64,000 bases of DNA from Nitrospira sp. (GCA_030123605.1 CP126123.1:1364001-1428000), one strand, 5' to 3'; positions 8,082-19,400 are shown, counted from the first letter of the stretch. A program made the numbers and translations. The notes: a model not told the origin generated them from the sequence alone.

Positions 8082-9422
8082 ATGCACATCCTCGTCATCG
8101 ACGATGAAGAATTCGTGCGCCTCGTCGTGGAACAGGCGCTTCGCGAAGAAGGCTGCGACGTGCAGACGGCCGCAGGCGGGCAACAGGGCATCGATCGTCT
8201 CCGTGCCGCTTCATTCGACTGTGTCATCACCGATCTCCGCATGCCCGGCATCGATGGATGCGCGATCATCCGTTGGGTGAAAGACCATCAACCGGATGTC
8301 GATGTGATCGTGTTGACCGGCCATGGCGATGTGAAGGATGCCGTCGCAGCCATCAAAGACGGCGCGTGGGATTTTCTCATCAAAGACACTCCGTTCGACG
8401 GCACAGCCGTCAAGGCCACCCTCGCCAAACTCAGGACGGTCCGCGGACTTCGACGCGAGAACCTGGCCGCCCGTCACGGAGGCTATCGGCAGGATGCGAT
8501 CGTCGATGGTGTAAGCGACGCCTGGCGGGCATTGCAGGCCCAGATCGCTCGGGTCGCCCCCTCGCAGGCTCCGGTGCTCGTTCAAGGAGAAACCGGTTCC
8601 GGGAAAGAAGTCGTGGCGCGTCTGCTGCACGCCCGGAGTCGCCGAGCCGAAGGGCCCTGCATCGCCGTCAATTGCGGAGCGATCAGTCGCGAGTTGCTGG
8701 AGAGCGAATTATTCGGATATGAGAAGGGCGCGTTTACCGGCGCCGTGGCGGCAAAGCCCGGGCTGCTCGCCGCCGCCGAGGGCGGATCACTGTTTCTGGA
8801 TGAAGTCGGCGAAATGCCGGGGCCGATGCAGGTGAGCCTGCTGCGGTTTTTGGATTGCAACGAATACCGTCCCGTCGGCAGTACGCGCACCCTTCGGGCC
8901 GATGTCCGCATCATCTGTGCGACCAATCGGGACTTACAGGAACTGGTGTTACAAGGCCGGTTTCGCGACGACCTCCTCTATCGCATCAACACCGTCACCC
9001 TGCCGGTTCCGCCCTTGAGGGAACGGCGCGAGGACCTCCCGACCCTCGTCGGCTATATGCTGAACAACCTCCACATGCCGGGACCGACGGTGCGAACGGT
9101 CTCTCAGGAGGCGCTCGAACTCCTGACGGCTTACCGCTGGCCCGGCAACATCCGCGAGTTGCGCAATGTCATCGAACGCATCGTGCTCATGAGCCCGAAC
9201 CGCGGACCGATCACCCGTGAAGAGGTACTGCAGGTGCTTCCTCGAACACCATCGACGCCCCCCGATGATCCCGCTCAGCTTCCGCTCGACGAGATCGAAC
9301 GGCTGCACATCGAACGTGTGCTCAAGGCCAACGGCGGCAACAAAACCAAAGCCGCCCAGACCCTCCACATCGACTACAAGACCCTGCTGGCCAAACTGAA
9401 GAAGTATGAACTCGGAAACTGA
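8082..9422 (+). CDS. NtrC-family sigma54-dependent response regulator
   Basis: A 446-residue regulator. The receiver (1-120, phospho-acceptor Asp51 in CVITDLRMPG) is followed by an AAA+ domain with Walker A GETGSGKE, the sigma54-contact loop GAFTGA, Walker B SLFLDEVG, and a C-terminal Fis-type HTH (KANGGNKTKAAQTLHIDYKT). I start it at ATG 8082, where the receiver begins; a TTG further upstream would add an unlikely extension. Partner of the kinase at 6467. It needs sigma54 promoters, none of which I could place confidently nearby. Confidence 0.88.
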   Translation: MHILVIDDEEFVRLVVEQALREEGCDVQTAAGGQQGIDRLRAASFDCVITDLRMPGIDGCAIIRWVKDHQPDVDVIVLTGHGDVKDAVAAIKDGAWDFLIKDTPFDGTAVKATLAKLRTVRGLRRENLAARHGGYRQDAIVDGVSDAWRALQAQIARVAPSQAPVLVQGETGSGKEVVARLLHARSRRAEGPCIAVNCGAISRELLESELFGYEKGAFTGAVAAKPGLLAAAEGGSLFLDEVGEMPGPMQVSLLRFLDCNEYRPVGSTRTLRADVRIICATNRDLQELVLQGRFRDDLLYRINTVTLPVPPLRERREDLPTLVGYMLNNLHMPGPTVRTVSQEALELLTAYRWPGNIRELRNVIERIVLMSPNRGPITREEVLQVLPRTPSTPPDDPAQLPLDEIERLHIERVLKANGGNKTKAAQTLHIDYKTLLAKLKKYELGN

Positions 9423-9476
9423 GAACCCTCTGGTGAGATCCACGCGGGATTCTCTGTCGCGACAGGCACTGCTCCG

Positions 9477-11873
9477 TTACTTTTTCTGTTTGGCGCGCGC
9501 CAACGCGAGGGCGAAAGCGCCGCTGGGTTGAGGCTCGCGCGACGCCGAGCGCTGCTGATCGGTCGAGCGACGATCGCGTGTTTGTTGTGTGCCTCCCGCG
9601 CGGGGGCCCGACTGCGGCGATGCGACCGGTGCATCGTCGGTACGCATGGTCAAGGAAATCCGTTGGCGAGGCCCATCGACCGCCAGCACCTTCACCTTGA
9701 CGATCTGCCCAGGCTTGACGACTTCGTGCGGATCCTTGACGAATGTGTTCGCCAGTGCGGACACATGGACCAGTCCGTCCTGATGCACGCCGATGTCCAC
9801 AAAGGCTCCGAAGGCCGCCACATTGGTCACCACTCCTTCGAGCACCATGCCGGGCTGCAGATCGGCAAGGGATTCGACACCGTCCCGAAACGTCGCCGTC
9901 TTGAATTCCGGACGCGGATCGCGGCCGGGCTTTTCCAACTCCGTCAAGATGTCGCGAACCGTCGGCAGGCCGAAGGTCCCGTCGGTGAATTCGGCCGGAG
10001 ACAATCCCTGCAGCGCCACAGGTCTGCCCATGACCTCGCCGATTTCTTTGTTGAGTCGGATCAATATACGTTCGACTACCGGATAGGCTTCCGGGTGCAC
10101 GGCGGATCGATCCAACGGATTGTCGCCCCCGTTGATGCGCAGAAACCCCGCCGCCTGCTCGAACGTTTTTTCGCCCAGACGCGGTACTTTGCGGATCGTG
10201 AGGCGATTCAAAAAAGGACCGTTGGCATCGCGGTACTCCACGATATTTTGAGCCAACGTTCGATTCAGGCCCGAAACCCTGGCCAGCAACGGGGCCGAGG
10301 CCGTATTGACGTCCACCCCCACGGCGTTGACGCAGTCTTCCACCGTCGCATCGAGCGATCGCGCCAGAGCGCGCTGGTTCACGTCATGTTGATATTGACC
10401 GACGCCGATCGATTTGGGTTCGATTTTGACCAGCTCAGCCAACGGATCTTGCAATCGCCTGGCAATCGACACGGCGCCGCGCAGACTGACATCCAATGAC
10501 GGAAACTCGGCTGCGGCAAAGGCGGACGCCGAATAGACCGAGGCACCAGCTTCGCTCACCACGATCTTGGCCACCTTCTGTTCCGGCCGCTTCTCCATCA
10601 CCAGCTTGATCACTTCAGCGGCAAACTTGTCCGTTTCACGGCTGGCGGTCCCGTTGCCGATCGAGATCAGTTCGACCCCATGCCGGATCACCAACTGCGC
10701 GATCGTCGCCAGCGAACCTTGCCGGTCGTTACGCGGTTGATGCGGATAGATCGTCGCCGTCTCCAACAATTTTCCGGTGGCGTCCACGATCGCCACTTTG
10801 CAGCCGGTGCGCAGACCCGGATCAAGACCAAGCACGGCCTTGGGGCCGGCAGGCGCCGCCAGCAGCAGCTCATGGAGATTGCGGCCGAAAATCTTGATGG
10901 CCTCCGCTTCCGCCGCTTCACGCACCTGCAGCAGCAGCTCGGTGCTGAGGTGCATATGTATCTTGACGCGCCAGGCCCAGTAACAGACATCCGCGAGCCA
11001 CTTGTCTGCGCGACGGCCGCGATGCTCAATGCCGAAATGAGCGGCAACCACAGCGGCACAGGGGTGCGGCACCAAGGCTTCAAGGCTCTCACCCAGGCCC
11101 AGGTCGAGCTTCAGCACCCCCAGCGTGCGACCTCGAAACAGGGCCAGCGCGCGATGCGAGGGAATGGTGCGGATAGTCTCCGAATAAGCGTAGTAGTCGC
11201 GAAACTTTTCTTCTTCGGCCGTCTCTTTCCCCGGTACCACCGTGGAAGTCACGATGCCTTCGTTCCACAGTTTTGTGCGCAGGGTGGCGAGCAGATCGGC
11301 GGTTTCGGCGAAACGCTCGACCAGAATATCACGGGCCCCCTCGAGCGCAGCCTTCGCATTGGGAATGTTGACGGCCTCGACTCCTTCGACCGCCGCGATC
11401 ACCTTTACGTACTTGGCGGCTTCCTGCTCCGGGTCGAGCGTCGGATCGGCGAGCAAGGCATCGGCCAAGGGTTCCAACCCCGCCTCACGAGCCATCTGGG
11501 CCTTCGTGCGGCGCTTGGGCTTGAACGGCAGGTAGATGTCTTCCACCGCCTGCTTCGTGGCGGCCTGCTCGATGGCACGGCGTAGCTCGTCCGTCAACTT
11601 GCCCTGTTCTTCGATCGACGCCAGGATCGCCACGCGCCGCTCTTCCAATTCGCGCAAATACAACAGGCGCTCTTCCAAGGTGCGCAGATGCGTATCGTCC
11701 AGATTGTTGGTGGCCTCCTTGCGATAACGCGCGATGAAGGGCACCGTGGCCCCACCGTCCAGCAGCGCCACCGCCGCCGCAATCTGCGGCGAGCCGACGC
11801 CCAGTTCCTTGGCAATGAGATCGACGATGGTCTTCTGTGCCGCTGCTGAAATAACTGAGGTACTAAGGGACAT
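9477..11873 (-). CDS. tex: Tex family RNA-binding protein
   Basis: A 798-residue protein of normal length for Tex. Order: N-terminal helical Tex region, YqgF/RNase H-like fold ([20 protein letters not shown]), helix-hairpin-helix region ([20 protein letters not shown]), and C-terminal S1 domain ([21 protein letters not shown]). The tail is low-complexity and basic. Tex binds RNA and affects transcription or elongation. It converges on the sigma54 regulator with a 54-base gap. Confidence 0.93.
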   Translation of the reverse strand: MSLSTSVISAAAQKTIVDLIAKELGVGSPQIAAAVALLDGGATVPFIARYRKEATNNLDDTHLRTLEERLLYLRELEERRVAILASIEEQGKLTDELRRAIEQAATKQAVEDIYLPFKPKRRTKAQMAREAGLEPLADALLADPTLDPEQEAAKYVKVIAAVEGVEAVNIPNAKAALEGARDILVERFAETADLLATLRTKLWNEGIVTSTVVPGKETAEEEKFRDYYAYSETIRTIPSHRALALFRGRTLGVLKLDLGLGESLEALVPHPCAAVVAAHFGIEHRGRRADKWLADVCYWAWRVKIHMHLSTELLLQVREAAEAEAIKIFGRNLHELLLAAPAGPKAVLGLDPGLRTGCKVAIVDATGKLLETATIYPHQPRNDRQGSLATIAQLVIRHGVELISIGNGTASRETDKFAAEVIKLVMEKRPEQKVAKIVVSEAGASVYSASAFAAAEFPSLDVSLRGAVSIARRLQDPLAELVKIEPKSIGVGQYQHDVNQRALARSLDATVEDCVNAVGVDVNTASAPLLARVSGLNRTLAQNIVEYRDANGPFLNRLTIRKVPRLGEKTFEQAAGFLRINGGDNPLDRSAVHPEAYPVVERILIRLNKEIGEVMGRPVALQGLSPAEFTDGTFGLPTVRDILTELEKPGRDPRPEFKTATFRDGVESLADLQPGMVLEGVVTNVAAFGAFVDIGVHQDGLVHVSALANTFVKDPHEVVKPGQIVKVKVLAVDGPRQRISLTMRTDDAPVASPQSGPRAGGTQQTRDRRSTDQQRSASREPQPSGAFALALARAKQKK

Positions 11874-12221
11874 GGCTGGCAGTTACCGGACTTTCCGCAA
11901 ACAGCGCCTTGCTGCATGACACTCGTCGTGCCACCAGGCGCTGTCTTGCTATTGAAGGTTGCAGTTTGTGGATGAGGAACTGACTATTGTTCCGTCAACA
12001 TCGAACGATGAAATAGGCTGGTGGCACCAAGGGCGTTTCCGACTGTCGGGAGCCATGCCTGAAAAACGTGGCCTCACCTGCAAGGCCCGCGAGGGAATCT
12101 AACAGAAGAGCCGAGGAACGTCCAGATAGAAGATCCTCCCGGACCGGTACCAGGCTCACAGAAAAGGATTTCTCGCGACAGGAGCATGTAGCCCCTGCCG
12201 GCGACACTCACGGTGGAACCA
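11874..12221. other. Intergenic region upstream of tex
   Basis: 348 bases with no supportable gene. A weak TTGACG hexamer lies on the minus strand (11993-11998) in front of tex, without a clear -10. Confidence 0.5.
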
Positions 12222-12434
12222 TCACCAGATGGAAATGACGCCTTCTTCCACGGTTCCGCCGCGAGGCGCGTTCCGCAACGACGGTCGCACAAGGCGGTTG
12301 TGGCAGATCACTGAATCCTCGACATTTCCACAATTGACGCAGCGGCTGCCGAATTTCCCGACACGCACGTCTTCATGCGTCACATCATACAGCGATTCAA
12401 CCAGCATGAACCCATCGCAACGTGTGCATTTCAT
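12222..12434 (-). CDS. Small zinc-ribbon protein
   Basis: A 70-residue protein starting MKCTRCDGFMLVE with CxxC near residues 3-6 and a second CVNC about 30 residues later, a two-knuckle zinc ribbon. The ATG at 12434 has AAGGGGG about 6 bases upstream; the longer frame has no ribosome site. It is divergent from the three-gene operon at 13079 and shares its upstream region. Role unknown. Confidence 0.65.
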   Translation of the reverse strand: MKCTRCDGFMLVESLYDVTHEDVRVGKFGSRCVNCGNVEDSVICHNRLVRPSLRNAPRGGTVEEGVISIW

Positions 12435-13078
12435 CAATGCCCCCTTTCGATAGACCCTCCTGCGTCGTTCCCTGCCCTCATGTTGGGAAAGCAGTTCCAT
12501 GTTGATGCAGGGCACATACCAGGGCCGATGCATCACAATGGAGACACCAAATCGTTGTAATGACGAGGGCTTTGCGTGAAGAACCACCAGACGGAGTCCT
12601 GCTATCGTGCGAAATCTCACGGTTCTTCACGGTGAAACCGTACGAGATCGTGATATGTCGCGAGTCGTTCTCTCTTTCCGCCTCTCGGGTGAAGAGGTGA
12701 TGGAGATCTGATCAGCGCCCTGCCTATGAAGGTCGTTGCTTTGATCCGCATAGGTGCTCCCCCTCATTTGTAGGCTATCCGTTGTATCTCTTTTGATAAC
12801 ATCGGATCCGCCGTTCAGATACAGTTCGACCTCATCCCCCATGTGTATGGAATACACGTATTACGTATCCGGCGAGAAAATCAGCACAATGGTTTTCCGT
12901 CGTCTTGGCACACCATTTGCGCACGAATTCACTATTCGAACGAGTAGGACTTCGGTCATGCACACCGGAACGACAGGCTTCCGCATCCATCAACAGCAAT
13001 GGACCTCTTGTCATCGGGTGCGAGTGACTGTAGGTGAGACCCGCCGCAGCCCTCTCTTGCTTACAGTCGGAGACTCGT
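12435..13078. other. Divergent control region of the TPR/SIR2-TIR/STAND operon
   Basis: 644 bases without a supportable gene, visibly more A/T-rich than the housekeeping genes. It holds an imperfect palindrome ATACACGTATTACGTAT (12852-12868). Near the operon start, GACTGTA (13026-13032) and TACAGTC (13062-13068) are inverted arms that could fold just before the ribosome site. No clear -35/-10 pair. Confidence 0.45.
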
Positions 13079-15076
13079 ATGAAGCCACATGCTTTTGTCG
13101 TCATGCCGTTCGGCGTGAAGCCAGACAGCCACGGCAACGAGATTGATTTCAATCGTATCTATGCCGAGTTGATCAAGCCCGCACTTGAAGCCGCAGGCCT
13201 GGAACCCTTTCGGGCCGACAAGGAATTGCGTGCCGGCGACATCCGCACCGACATGTTTCAGGAACTCCTCATCGCCGACCTGGTGGTGGCGGACCTCACG
13301 CTGAACAATCCCAACGTCTGGTACGAGCTGGGCGTGCGCCACGCGCTACGCGCCCGCGGCGTCGTCCTGATCTCCGGCGGACAAGTGCCCACCGCCTTCG
13401 ACCTCTATACCGATCGCAAGCTCCGCTACAGCGTCAAGGACCATGGACCGGATCCCACCACCTTGGAACAGGACAAGCAGAACCTGGTCGATATGGTCAA
13501 GGCCACGATGGAGTCGTGGCACGGCCGCAAGGTGAGTCCGGTCTACCAGCTCATGCCCAACCTCCAAGAGCCGGACTGGAAATCGCTCCGCATCGGCGAC
13601 GTGCAGGAATTCTGGCAACAGCATGAAACATGGGAGAACCGCATTGCCTTGGCGCGAAAGGCCGGACGGATCGGCGATGTCCTGGTCCTCGCGGACGAGG
13701 CGCCGGTCGCAGCGTTTCGAGCCGAGGCCCTGATCACCGCCGGGGAAGCTCTACGCAAGGCCGAACGGTTCAGCTTCGCGCTCGAACAGCTCGAACGCGG
13801 CCTGGCGGTTGAACCGCACCATCTCAAGGGCTTGCGCGAGCAGGGCATCTGCCTGCAACGGCTGGCCTTGGCCGGTCGTCCTGGCCATTCACTGGACCGT
13901 GCGCGCGCGCACTACCGTAAGGTCTTGGAGCTCTGTCCGCTAGACCCGGAAATCTGGGCGTTACTCGGCCGCGTCGATAAGGATGCCTGGATCGCAGCCT
14001 GGCGCCGATCCGGTCACAGCCTGGAGCAGATGCGAGATGAAGCGGCCTACGAAGATGCCCTGCTGCGCGCGGCGATCGAAAGCTATGCGACCTCCTATCG
14101 GCGCAATCCCCACCATTATTACTCCGGCATCAACGCGCTCACCTTGATGCACCTCTATCGGCACCTCACCAACGACGCCCGCTACGATAGAGAAATGGAA
14201 ACCATGGCCGGAGCGGTACGCTTCGCCGCCGAACATGAACCGGATGAGAAGCAGTTGTTCTGGGCCCACGCCACGCTCGGTGATTTGGAACTGCTGGTCG
14301 GCCGGCCGGAGAGCGTCAAAGCTGCCTACAAGGAAGCTCTCGCGAAGAACGACAGGGATTGGTTCGCGCTGAACTCCAGCTACGCGCAGTTGCAAATTCT
14401 CAAGGATCTGGGCTTTCGACCGGAGAACGTCGAGGCCGGCATCGCCACCTTCGACCGCGCCTTACAAAAGCTGACGCAGCCCGAAGCACGCCGGCAACCG
14501 CGGCTGGTCTTCCTCTTCAGTGGCCACATGATCGACAGGCCCGACCGCCCCACCAAGCGGTTCCCAGCCGAGAAGGAATCGGTCGCGGCCCGGAAAATCG
14601 CCGAGGCCTTGGATTCCTTCGGTGCCGGTCCGGATGACCTCGCGCTCGCTCAGGGAGCCAGCGGCGGGGACTTGCTGTTTCTCGAAGCCTGCCGGCAACG
14701 TCACGTGTCGCTGGAACTCTTGCTGCCGCTCCCGGAGCCGGAATTCATCCAACGCTCGATCCTCCCCTCCGTCGGCGGCGACAGGTGGCGTGAGCGTTTC
14801 TACCGACTCAAGGTCGGCCTGAAGAATGACCCACACATCATGCCGGACGAACTCGGCCCGCTCCTTCAGGACATGAACCCGTTCGAACGTTGTAATCAGT
14901 GGCTGCTCTATACCGCCTTGTCCCACGGCCTCAGCCGGGTACGATTCCTCTGCCTCTGGGACGGGGGCGGCGGCGACGGACCGGGCGGTACGGCGCACAT
15001 GTACAACGAAGTGAACCGCCTCACAGGTCAGGTGACGTGGATCGACAGCCGAACACTCTTAGACCTCGCGAAGTGA
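13079..15076 (+). CDS. NDT/TIR-like + TRAFs-binding TPR + SLOG-like protein
   Basis: A 665-residue protein, first of a three-gene operon. Residues 1-140 resemble the nucleoside 2-deoxyribosyltransferase / TIR-like fold: HAFVVMPFG, IADLVVADLT and NPNVWYELGVRHA, where Glu83 is the candidate catalytic residue. Residues about 190-460 are helical repeats of the TPR / TRAFs-binding (DUF4071) type, with LLGRVDKDAW and YYSGINALTLMHL. Residues about 475-600 look like a SLOG nucleotide-ligand domain: FLFSGHMID and AQGASGGDLLFLEACRQRH then LLLPLPEPEF. The stop is 7 bases before the next gene. Enzyme-like ends around a TPR scaffold suggest a nucleotide-signalling or effector protein. The activity is inferred from fold resemblance only. 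Confidence 0.75.
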   Translation: MKPHAFVVMPFGVKPDSHGNEIDFNRIYAELIKPALEAAGLEPFRADKELRAGDIRTDMFQELLIADLVVADLTLNNPNVWYELGVRHALRARGVVLISGGQVPTAFDLYTDRKLRYSVKDHGPDPTTLEQDKQNLVDMVKATMESWHGRKVSPVYQLMPNLQEPDWKSLRIGDVQEFWQQHETWENRIALARKAGRIGDVLVLADEAPVAAFRAEALITAGEALRKAERFSFALEQLERGLAVEPHHLKGLREQGICLQRLALAGRPGHSLDRARAHYRKVLELCPLDPEIWALLGRVDKDAWIAAWRRSGHSLEQMRDEAAYEDALLRAAIESYATSYRRNPHHYYSGINALTLMHLYRHLTNDARYDREMETMAGAVRFAAEHEPDEKQLFWAHATLGDLELLVGRPESVKAAYKEALAKNDRDWFALNSSYAQLQILKDLGFRPENVEAGIATFDRALQKLTQPEARRQPRLVFLFSGHMIDRPDRPTKRFPAEKESVAARKIAEALDSFGAGPDDLALAQGASGGDLLFLEACRQRHVSLELLLPLPEPEFIQRSILPSVGGDRWRERFYRLKVGLKNDPHIMPDELGPLLQDMNPFERCNQWLLYTALSHGLSRVRFLCLWDGGGGDGPGGTAHMYNEVNRLTGQVTWIDSRTLLDLAK

Positions 15077-15083
15077 GGGGAAA

Positions 15084-16469
15084 ATGGATGAGGCAGGATG
15101 GAAGAGATTAATGGCCAAGATTCGAGAGAACAATGTCGTCCCGCTCATCGGGTCTCGACTTCTGGTTGGAGCCGATGGGCGGACGTCCCTGCAAGCTCAG
15201 GTCATAACGCACCTTTTACAGAATTATGGCGAGAGGTCGGAAGGGATTGCACTTCCACCCTTTCGAGAAATCAACGAGGTAGTTTCACGGTTAAAGAAGA
15301 AGATCAACCCGGTAGACCTTTGCGACGACATACGTAGCGCGATCCATGCGGTGATCAATGCAGAAGACTTTAGGGTACCGGAACCCATCTCCCAATTGGC
15401 AGCGATAACTAGCTTTCGCTTCTTTGTGACCTTGACCCCGGACGACCTGCTCGCCCGTTGTGTGAAGCAACAGAGACGTTGCCCAGTAAACGAGATCATC
15501 CATTCGCTGGATCCAGTCGAGCGCGACGGAACTGACCTGCCCAGTGATTGGGGAACGAGACATGGAGAGGTCAATGTCTTGTACCTCTTTGGAAAAGCGC
15601 ATGCCGAGTCCACGTTCGCAATTCACGACGAGGATGTCCTGGAGTACGCCCATAAGGTGATCACCGATGGGCGTCTGACATTGAAGCGAATTCTCGGAGT
15701 ACTTCATGGGAAGAGTCTGCTGCTGATCGGGTGTAATTTTCCGGAATGGCTGAGTCGGTTCTTCCTCCGTGCGATTAACCGGAGTCGGCTCAGTGAAAAA
15801 TATAGGCGCTCATGGTTGATCGAACAGTTGAAGCAGGAAGAAAGCTTTACCCGCTTTCTCGATAGCTATGGCACGGACACCGAGGTGCTCTCGGATCTTT
15901 CACCGGTTGAATTTGTCGCAGAACTGTACCGCCGTTGGATGAACGAACATGGGACTGTTGCGCAGGAACCTGTGCCCTCAACGGAAGAGTCGGTGCCAGG
16001 CGGAACAATGTTTTTCATCAGCTATTCTCGACAAACGGATCAGGCTCAAGCCGAATCCCTGCGACAATCCCTACTCAATTTGGGTATCAGTGAAAACGAG
16101 ATCTGGTTCGACCGTCACAGCATCGAACCGGGCGAGGACTTTCAACAGCGGATTTTCAACGGCATAGGCAGCTGCCGGTATTTCCTGCCGTTGCTGTCGA
16201 GATCTTGTAACGATCGAGAAGAAGCCTTTGTGTTCAAAGAGTGGGAACGGGCGGACGATCGCTTACCAATAAACCGCGATTTCCTCTTCCCGATCATTGT
16301 CGATAAGGATTTCAACCCCGGACTCTATACCGCCCCGATTGTACCGATTTGGAGAGACAAAAGACGCATCGACTTTGCCCACGCACCCGACGGCGTGCCG
16401 GACGAGAGGCTGAAAAAGAAACTGAAACAATTGATCCAAGACAGTCGATGGGAGAGCAAGGCAACGTGA
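15084..16469 (+). CDS. Degenerate SIR2-like domain fused to TIR domain
   Basis: A 461-residue protein with GAGGGG just before its ATG. Residues 10-290 follow the SIR2_2 layout: NNVVPLIGSRL (nucleotide loop), FFVTLTPDDLL (where active SIR2 enzymes have TTNYD), VNVLYLFGKAH (normally HG) and KSLLLIGCNFPE. The usual catalytic Asn and His both appear replaced. Residues 308-430 are a TIR domain: MFFISYSRQTDQ, EIWFDRHSIEPGEDF, FLPLLS and FVFKEWERA, with a conserved Glu386 in the expected catalytic position. Active TIR domains cleave NAD+. The gene is lower in G+C than its upstream neighbour (26 of 60 bases in 15241-15300). Likely the toxic effector of the operon. Confidence 0.78.
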   Translation: MDEAGWKRLMAKIRENNVVPLIGSRLLVGADGRTSLQAQVITHLLQNYGERSEGIALPPFREINEVVSRLKKKINPVDLCDDIRSAIHAVINAEDFRVPEPISQLAAITSFRFFVTLTPDDLLARCVKQQRRCPVNEIIHSLDPVERDGTDLPSDWGTRHGEVNVLYLFGKAHAESTFAIHDEDVLEYAHKVITDGRLTLKRILGVLHGKSLLLIGCNFPEWLSRFFLRAINRSRLSEKYRRSWLIEQLKQEESFTRFLDSYGTDTEVLSDLSPVEFVAELYRRWMNEHGTVAQEPVPSTEESVPGGTMFFISYSRQTDQAQAESLRQSLLNLGISENEIWFDRHSIEPGEDFQQRIFNGIGSCRYFLPLLSRSCNDREEAFVFKEWERADDRLPINRDFLFPIIVDKDFNPGLYTAPIVPIWRDKRRIDFAHAPDGVPDERLKKKLKQLIQDSRWESKAT

Positions 16470-19400
16470 TCACCTTGTCCGAACCCCACACCGAACTGAA
16501 CGCTCATAACCCATGGCCGGGTTTGGATGCGTATGAAGAAGCCTCTCACGCCTTTTTCTTCGGTCGAGACGAGGAAGCTGCGGAGATGTTTCGGCTCGTT
16601 CGATTGGCACCGTTGACGGTTGTCTATGGGAAATCGGGCCTTGGCAAAACGTCCCTCCTTCAGGCCGGGCTCTATCCGGAACTGCGAAAGCAGCACTATT
16701 TACCGGTCCATGTGCGGCTGCAATTCGCGAACATCGGAATGGTCTCACCACTTCAACAGGTCATGCGGCGACTCACAGAGGAAATGGACCGAGGAAACAC
16801 TGAATACCCTCAGCCTCGCGATGGAGGCAGCCTGTGGGAATATTTGCATCGTAAGGATCTGAAAATTTGGAGTTGCGATAACTTTCCGCTTACTCCGGTC
16901 TTGGTGTTCGACCAGTTTGAAGAGCTGTTTTCGCACAAAACCGGCGATCCTGAGCTAATCACCGATGTTATCTACGGTTTGGCGGACCTTATAGAAAATC
17001 GCATCCCGCCTGAACTTCTCAAAGAAGGAGCAAGGGCCGTCAGATCATCGTTGGACCTTCGCTCTCAGCACTATCGCATCGTACTTTCTTTCCGCGAAGA
17101 TTTTTTGCCTGAAGTGAAAACTTGGGAAGAGCAGATCCCTTCGCTGTTGCGCAATTGCCTGCGGCTCAATCCGATGTCAAGGGATCGCGCGATCGAGGCG
17201 GTCTCGCTGGCCGGGAAAGCGGTACTCGACGCGGAAGTGGCACCATTCATCGTCGATTTAATCGGCAGACGGGACCATGCATCTGACACAGCCAATCCGT
17301 CCGAAATGGTCGTTGAGCCCGTGCTGCTGAGCCTCTGTTGTTCCCGGCTCAACGCTCGACGGACCGACGGCACAAAGATCGACCAGGTATTGGTCGAGCA
17401 AACCGGCCAGGATATCTTGGACGGTTTCTATCGAGAAGCTCTCGACGACGATGCGGTGAAGGGCCCACCCGATGTCGCATTGTTCATCGAGAACTACCTG
17501 ATCCAAGGCGATCACTTTCGAGGCGACTACCCAAGAGAGGAAGCGCTCAACAAGAATTTACTCGCTGAGAAACAGTTGGCCGCACTCACTGACAAGCATC
17601 GCCTGTTGCGGATCGTGCCTCACCCCGACACCACGCGCGTGGAGTTGATCCACGATCGCCTCGTTCCCGTGGTGCGGAAAGCCAGGGACGAACGTAAGAT
17701 CAAACAGCACCAGGAAGAACAGGAACGTTTGGCTAGGCTGGCTCAGGACGAGCGTGACAAGGAACGGGCCAGGAGCGAAGAGTTGCAAGCCGAACGTGAT
17801 ACGGCTCGCCATAGCCTCAAGATTGCGAGGCTTATGCGCAATATCGCGGCCGTGACGGCGATTCTGAGCTTGGTCGTGATTGGGTGGGGTCTTCGGGAGC
17901 GAGCAGAAAAGGAACGTGCGAAACAGAGCATCACTGTCGCCGTGAATACGGCACGGCTCGCCGAAGGACGTTTGGCTCTGGGGACAGGCATGGAACCCTT
18001 GGAGCAGACCATATATCGAGGGCTCGCTGCCTATCGATTGAGTCTGCGGCATCAAGGATTGGCGGAGGTCCGAGCAGCAAGCCTGACTATGCTCCATTCG
18101 GTCATGGAACGTACGGCGCATCTACATAAAGCCTTCACAGTTCACGGCCTCGTGCCGACGCCTGCACTCGCATACAGTCCCGACGGTAAGACAATTGCTG
18201 TCGGTGGAGAGGACGGCTTGATCCGTTTGCTCGATGCTGAAACCTATCATGAAACCGGCAAATTGGATTGCGGACAATCGGCCCCGGAATCCGTCTGGTC
18301 CCTCGCCTATAACAGCGGCGGCACGCGTTTAGCAGCCGGATATTCGACCAATGACGACAAGGTCACTGGGAACGGTTTGGTCTGTGTATTCGATGTGGAG
18401 CATCGTAAACAACTACACCGGTTCGAAAAGGATGGAGTGGGCGACATCTATAGCGTGGCCTATGGTGGTACGCCTGAAACGGAGTTTATCGTCTCCGGCG
18501 GAACCGACAAGATGCTACGGTTATGGGACATTAAAACCGGCAAGCCTCGCGAATTCTCCCACAAAGATAAGGTGATTGCCGCGGCAGTCAGTCATGACAA
18601 CGGATTGGTAGCCTCTGGTGGAGACGACGGTATCATCAGACTGTGGGACCGTGACACACTCGCGGAACAGCCGGGGGAATTGCATGGACATGGGGCCACG
18701 GTGCAGCAAGTGGTCTTTTCACCGACCGACCAAAATCTCCTGATTTCAGCCGGGGATGATGGACTCATCATTGCCTGGAATCTCACGGAACGTTGTCGCA
18801 CACAGCAGAGTACGCAACAGCCAGTCAAGATTGTCAATTTTGCCTTGGGTCCGGATGGGCTAATCGCAGCCGCAAGTGCCGATGGATACGTGCGGGTTTT
18901 CCGCCTTTTAGAAAATGTGACACCCTGCACCAACCCCAAGGGAAAGGCGATCACATCTCCTCCTACTCCGGAATTCTTGATGATTCAGGATGGGGAGTTT
19001 CCTGGACATGGTGGGTTCGTCTTGGGGACAGCCTTTAACCCTGAAGGAACTCGACTGGCATCTACCGGACAGGATGGATCGATTCGCATTTGGAGCGGCA
19101 AGAGCCCTGGGTTTTCGCTTGCGCAGTTGGATTTAAGTTCAGGTGCGGAAGTGGAACACACATCCTCAAGACCAGGCAATGTCACCACCCTCGCGATCAG
19201 TCCGAACAGTGAATCCATAACCGTGGGAGACGACAACGGCACCATCTATCTGTGGAACTCAATTCATCAGCCTGATTTCAACCCGGTCACATTAAAGGCA
19301 GATCGGCATTGGCACGCGCACGACAAGGCAATCCGTAGCCTGGCATTCTTACGAATCGGTAATCAATCGATGATTGTGTCCGGAGGCGACGACGGCGTGG

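Noticed and set aside
9528-10499. A 323-codon plus-strand frame antisense to tex
   Set aside because: Shadow of tex; no ribosome site or motif.
12627-12857. A minus-strand 76-codon frame in the operon's control region
   Set aside because: No convincing ribosome site and no family resemblance; kept as intergenic.
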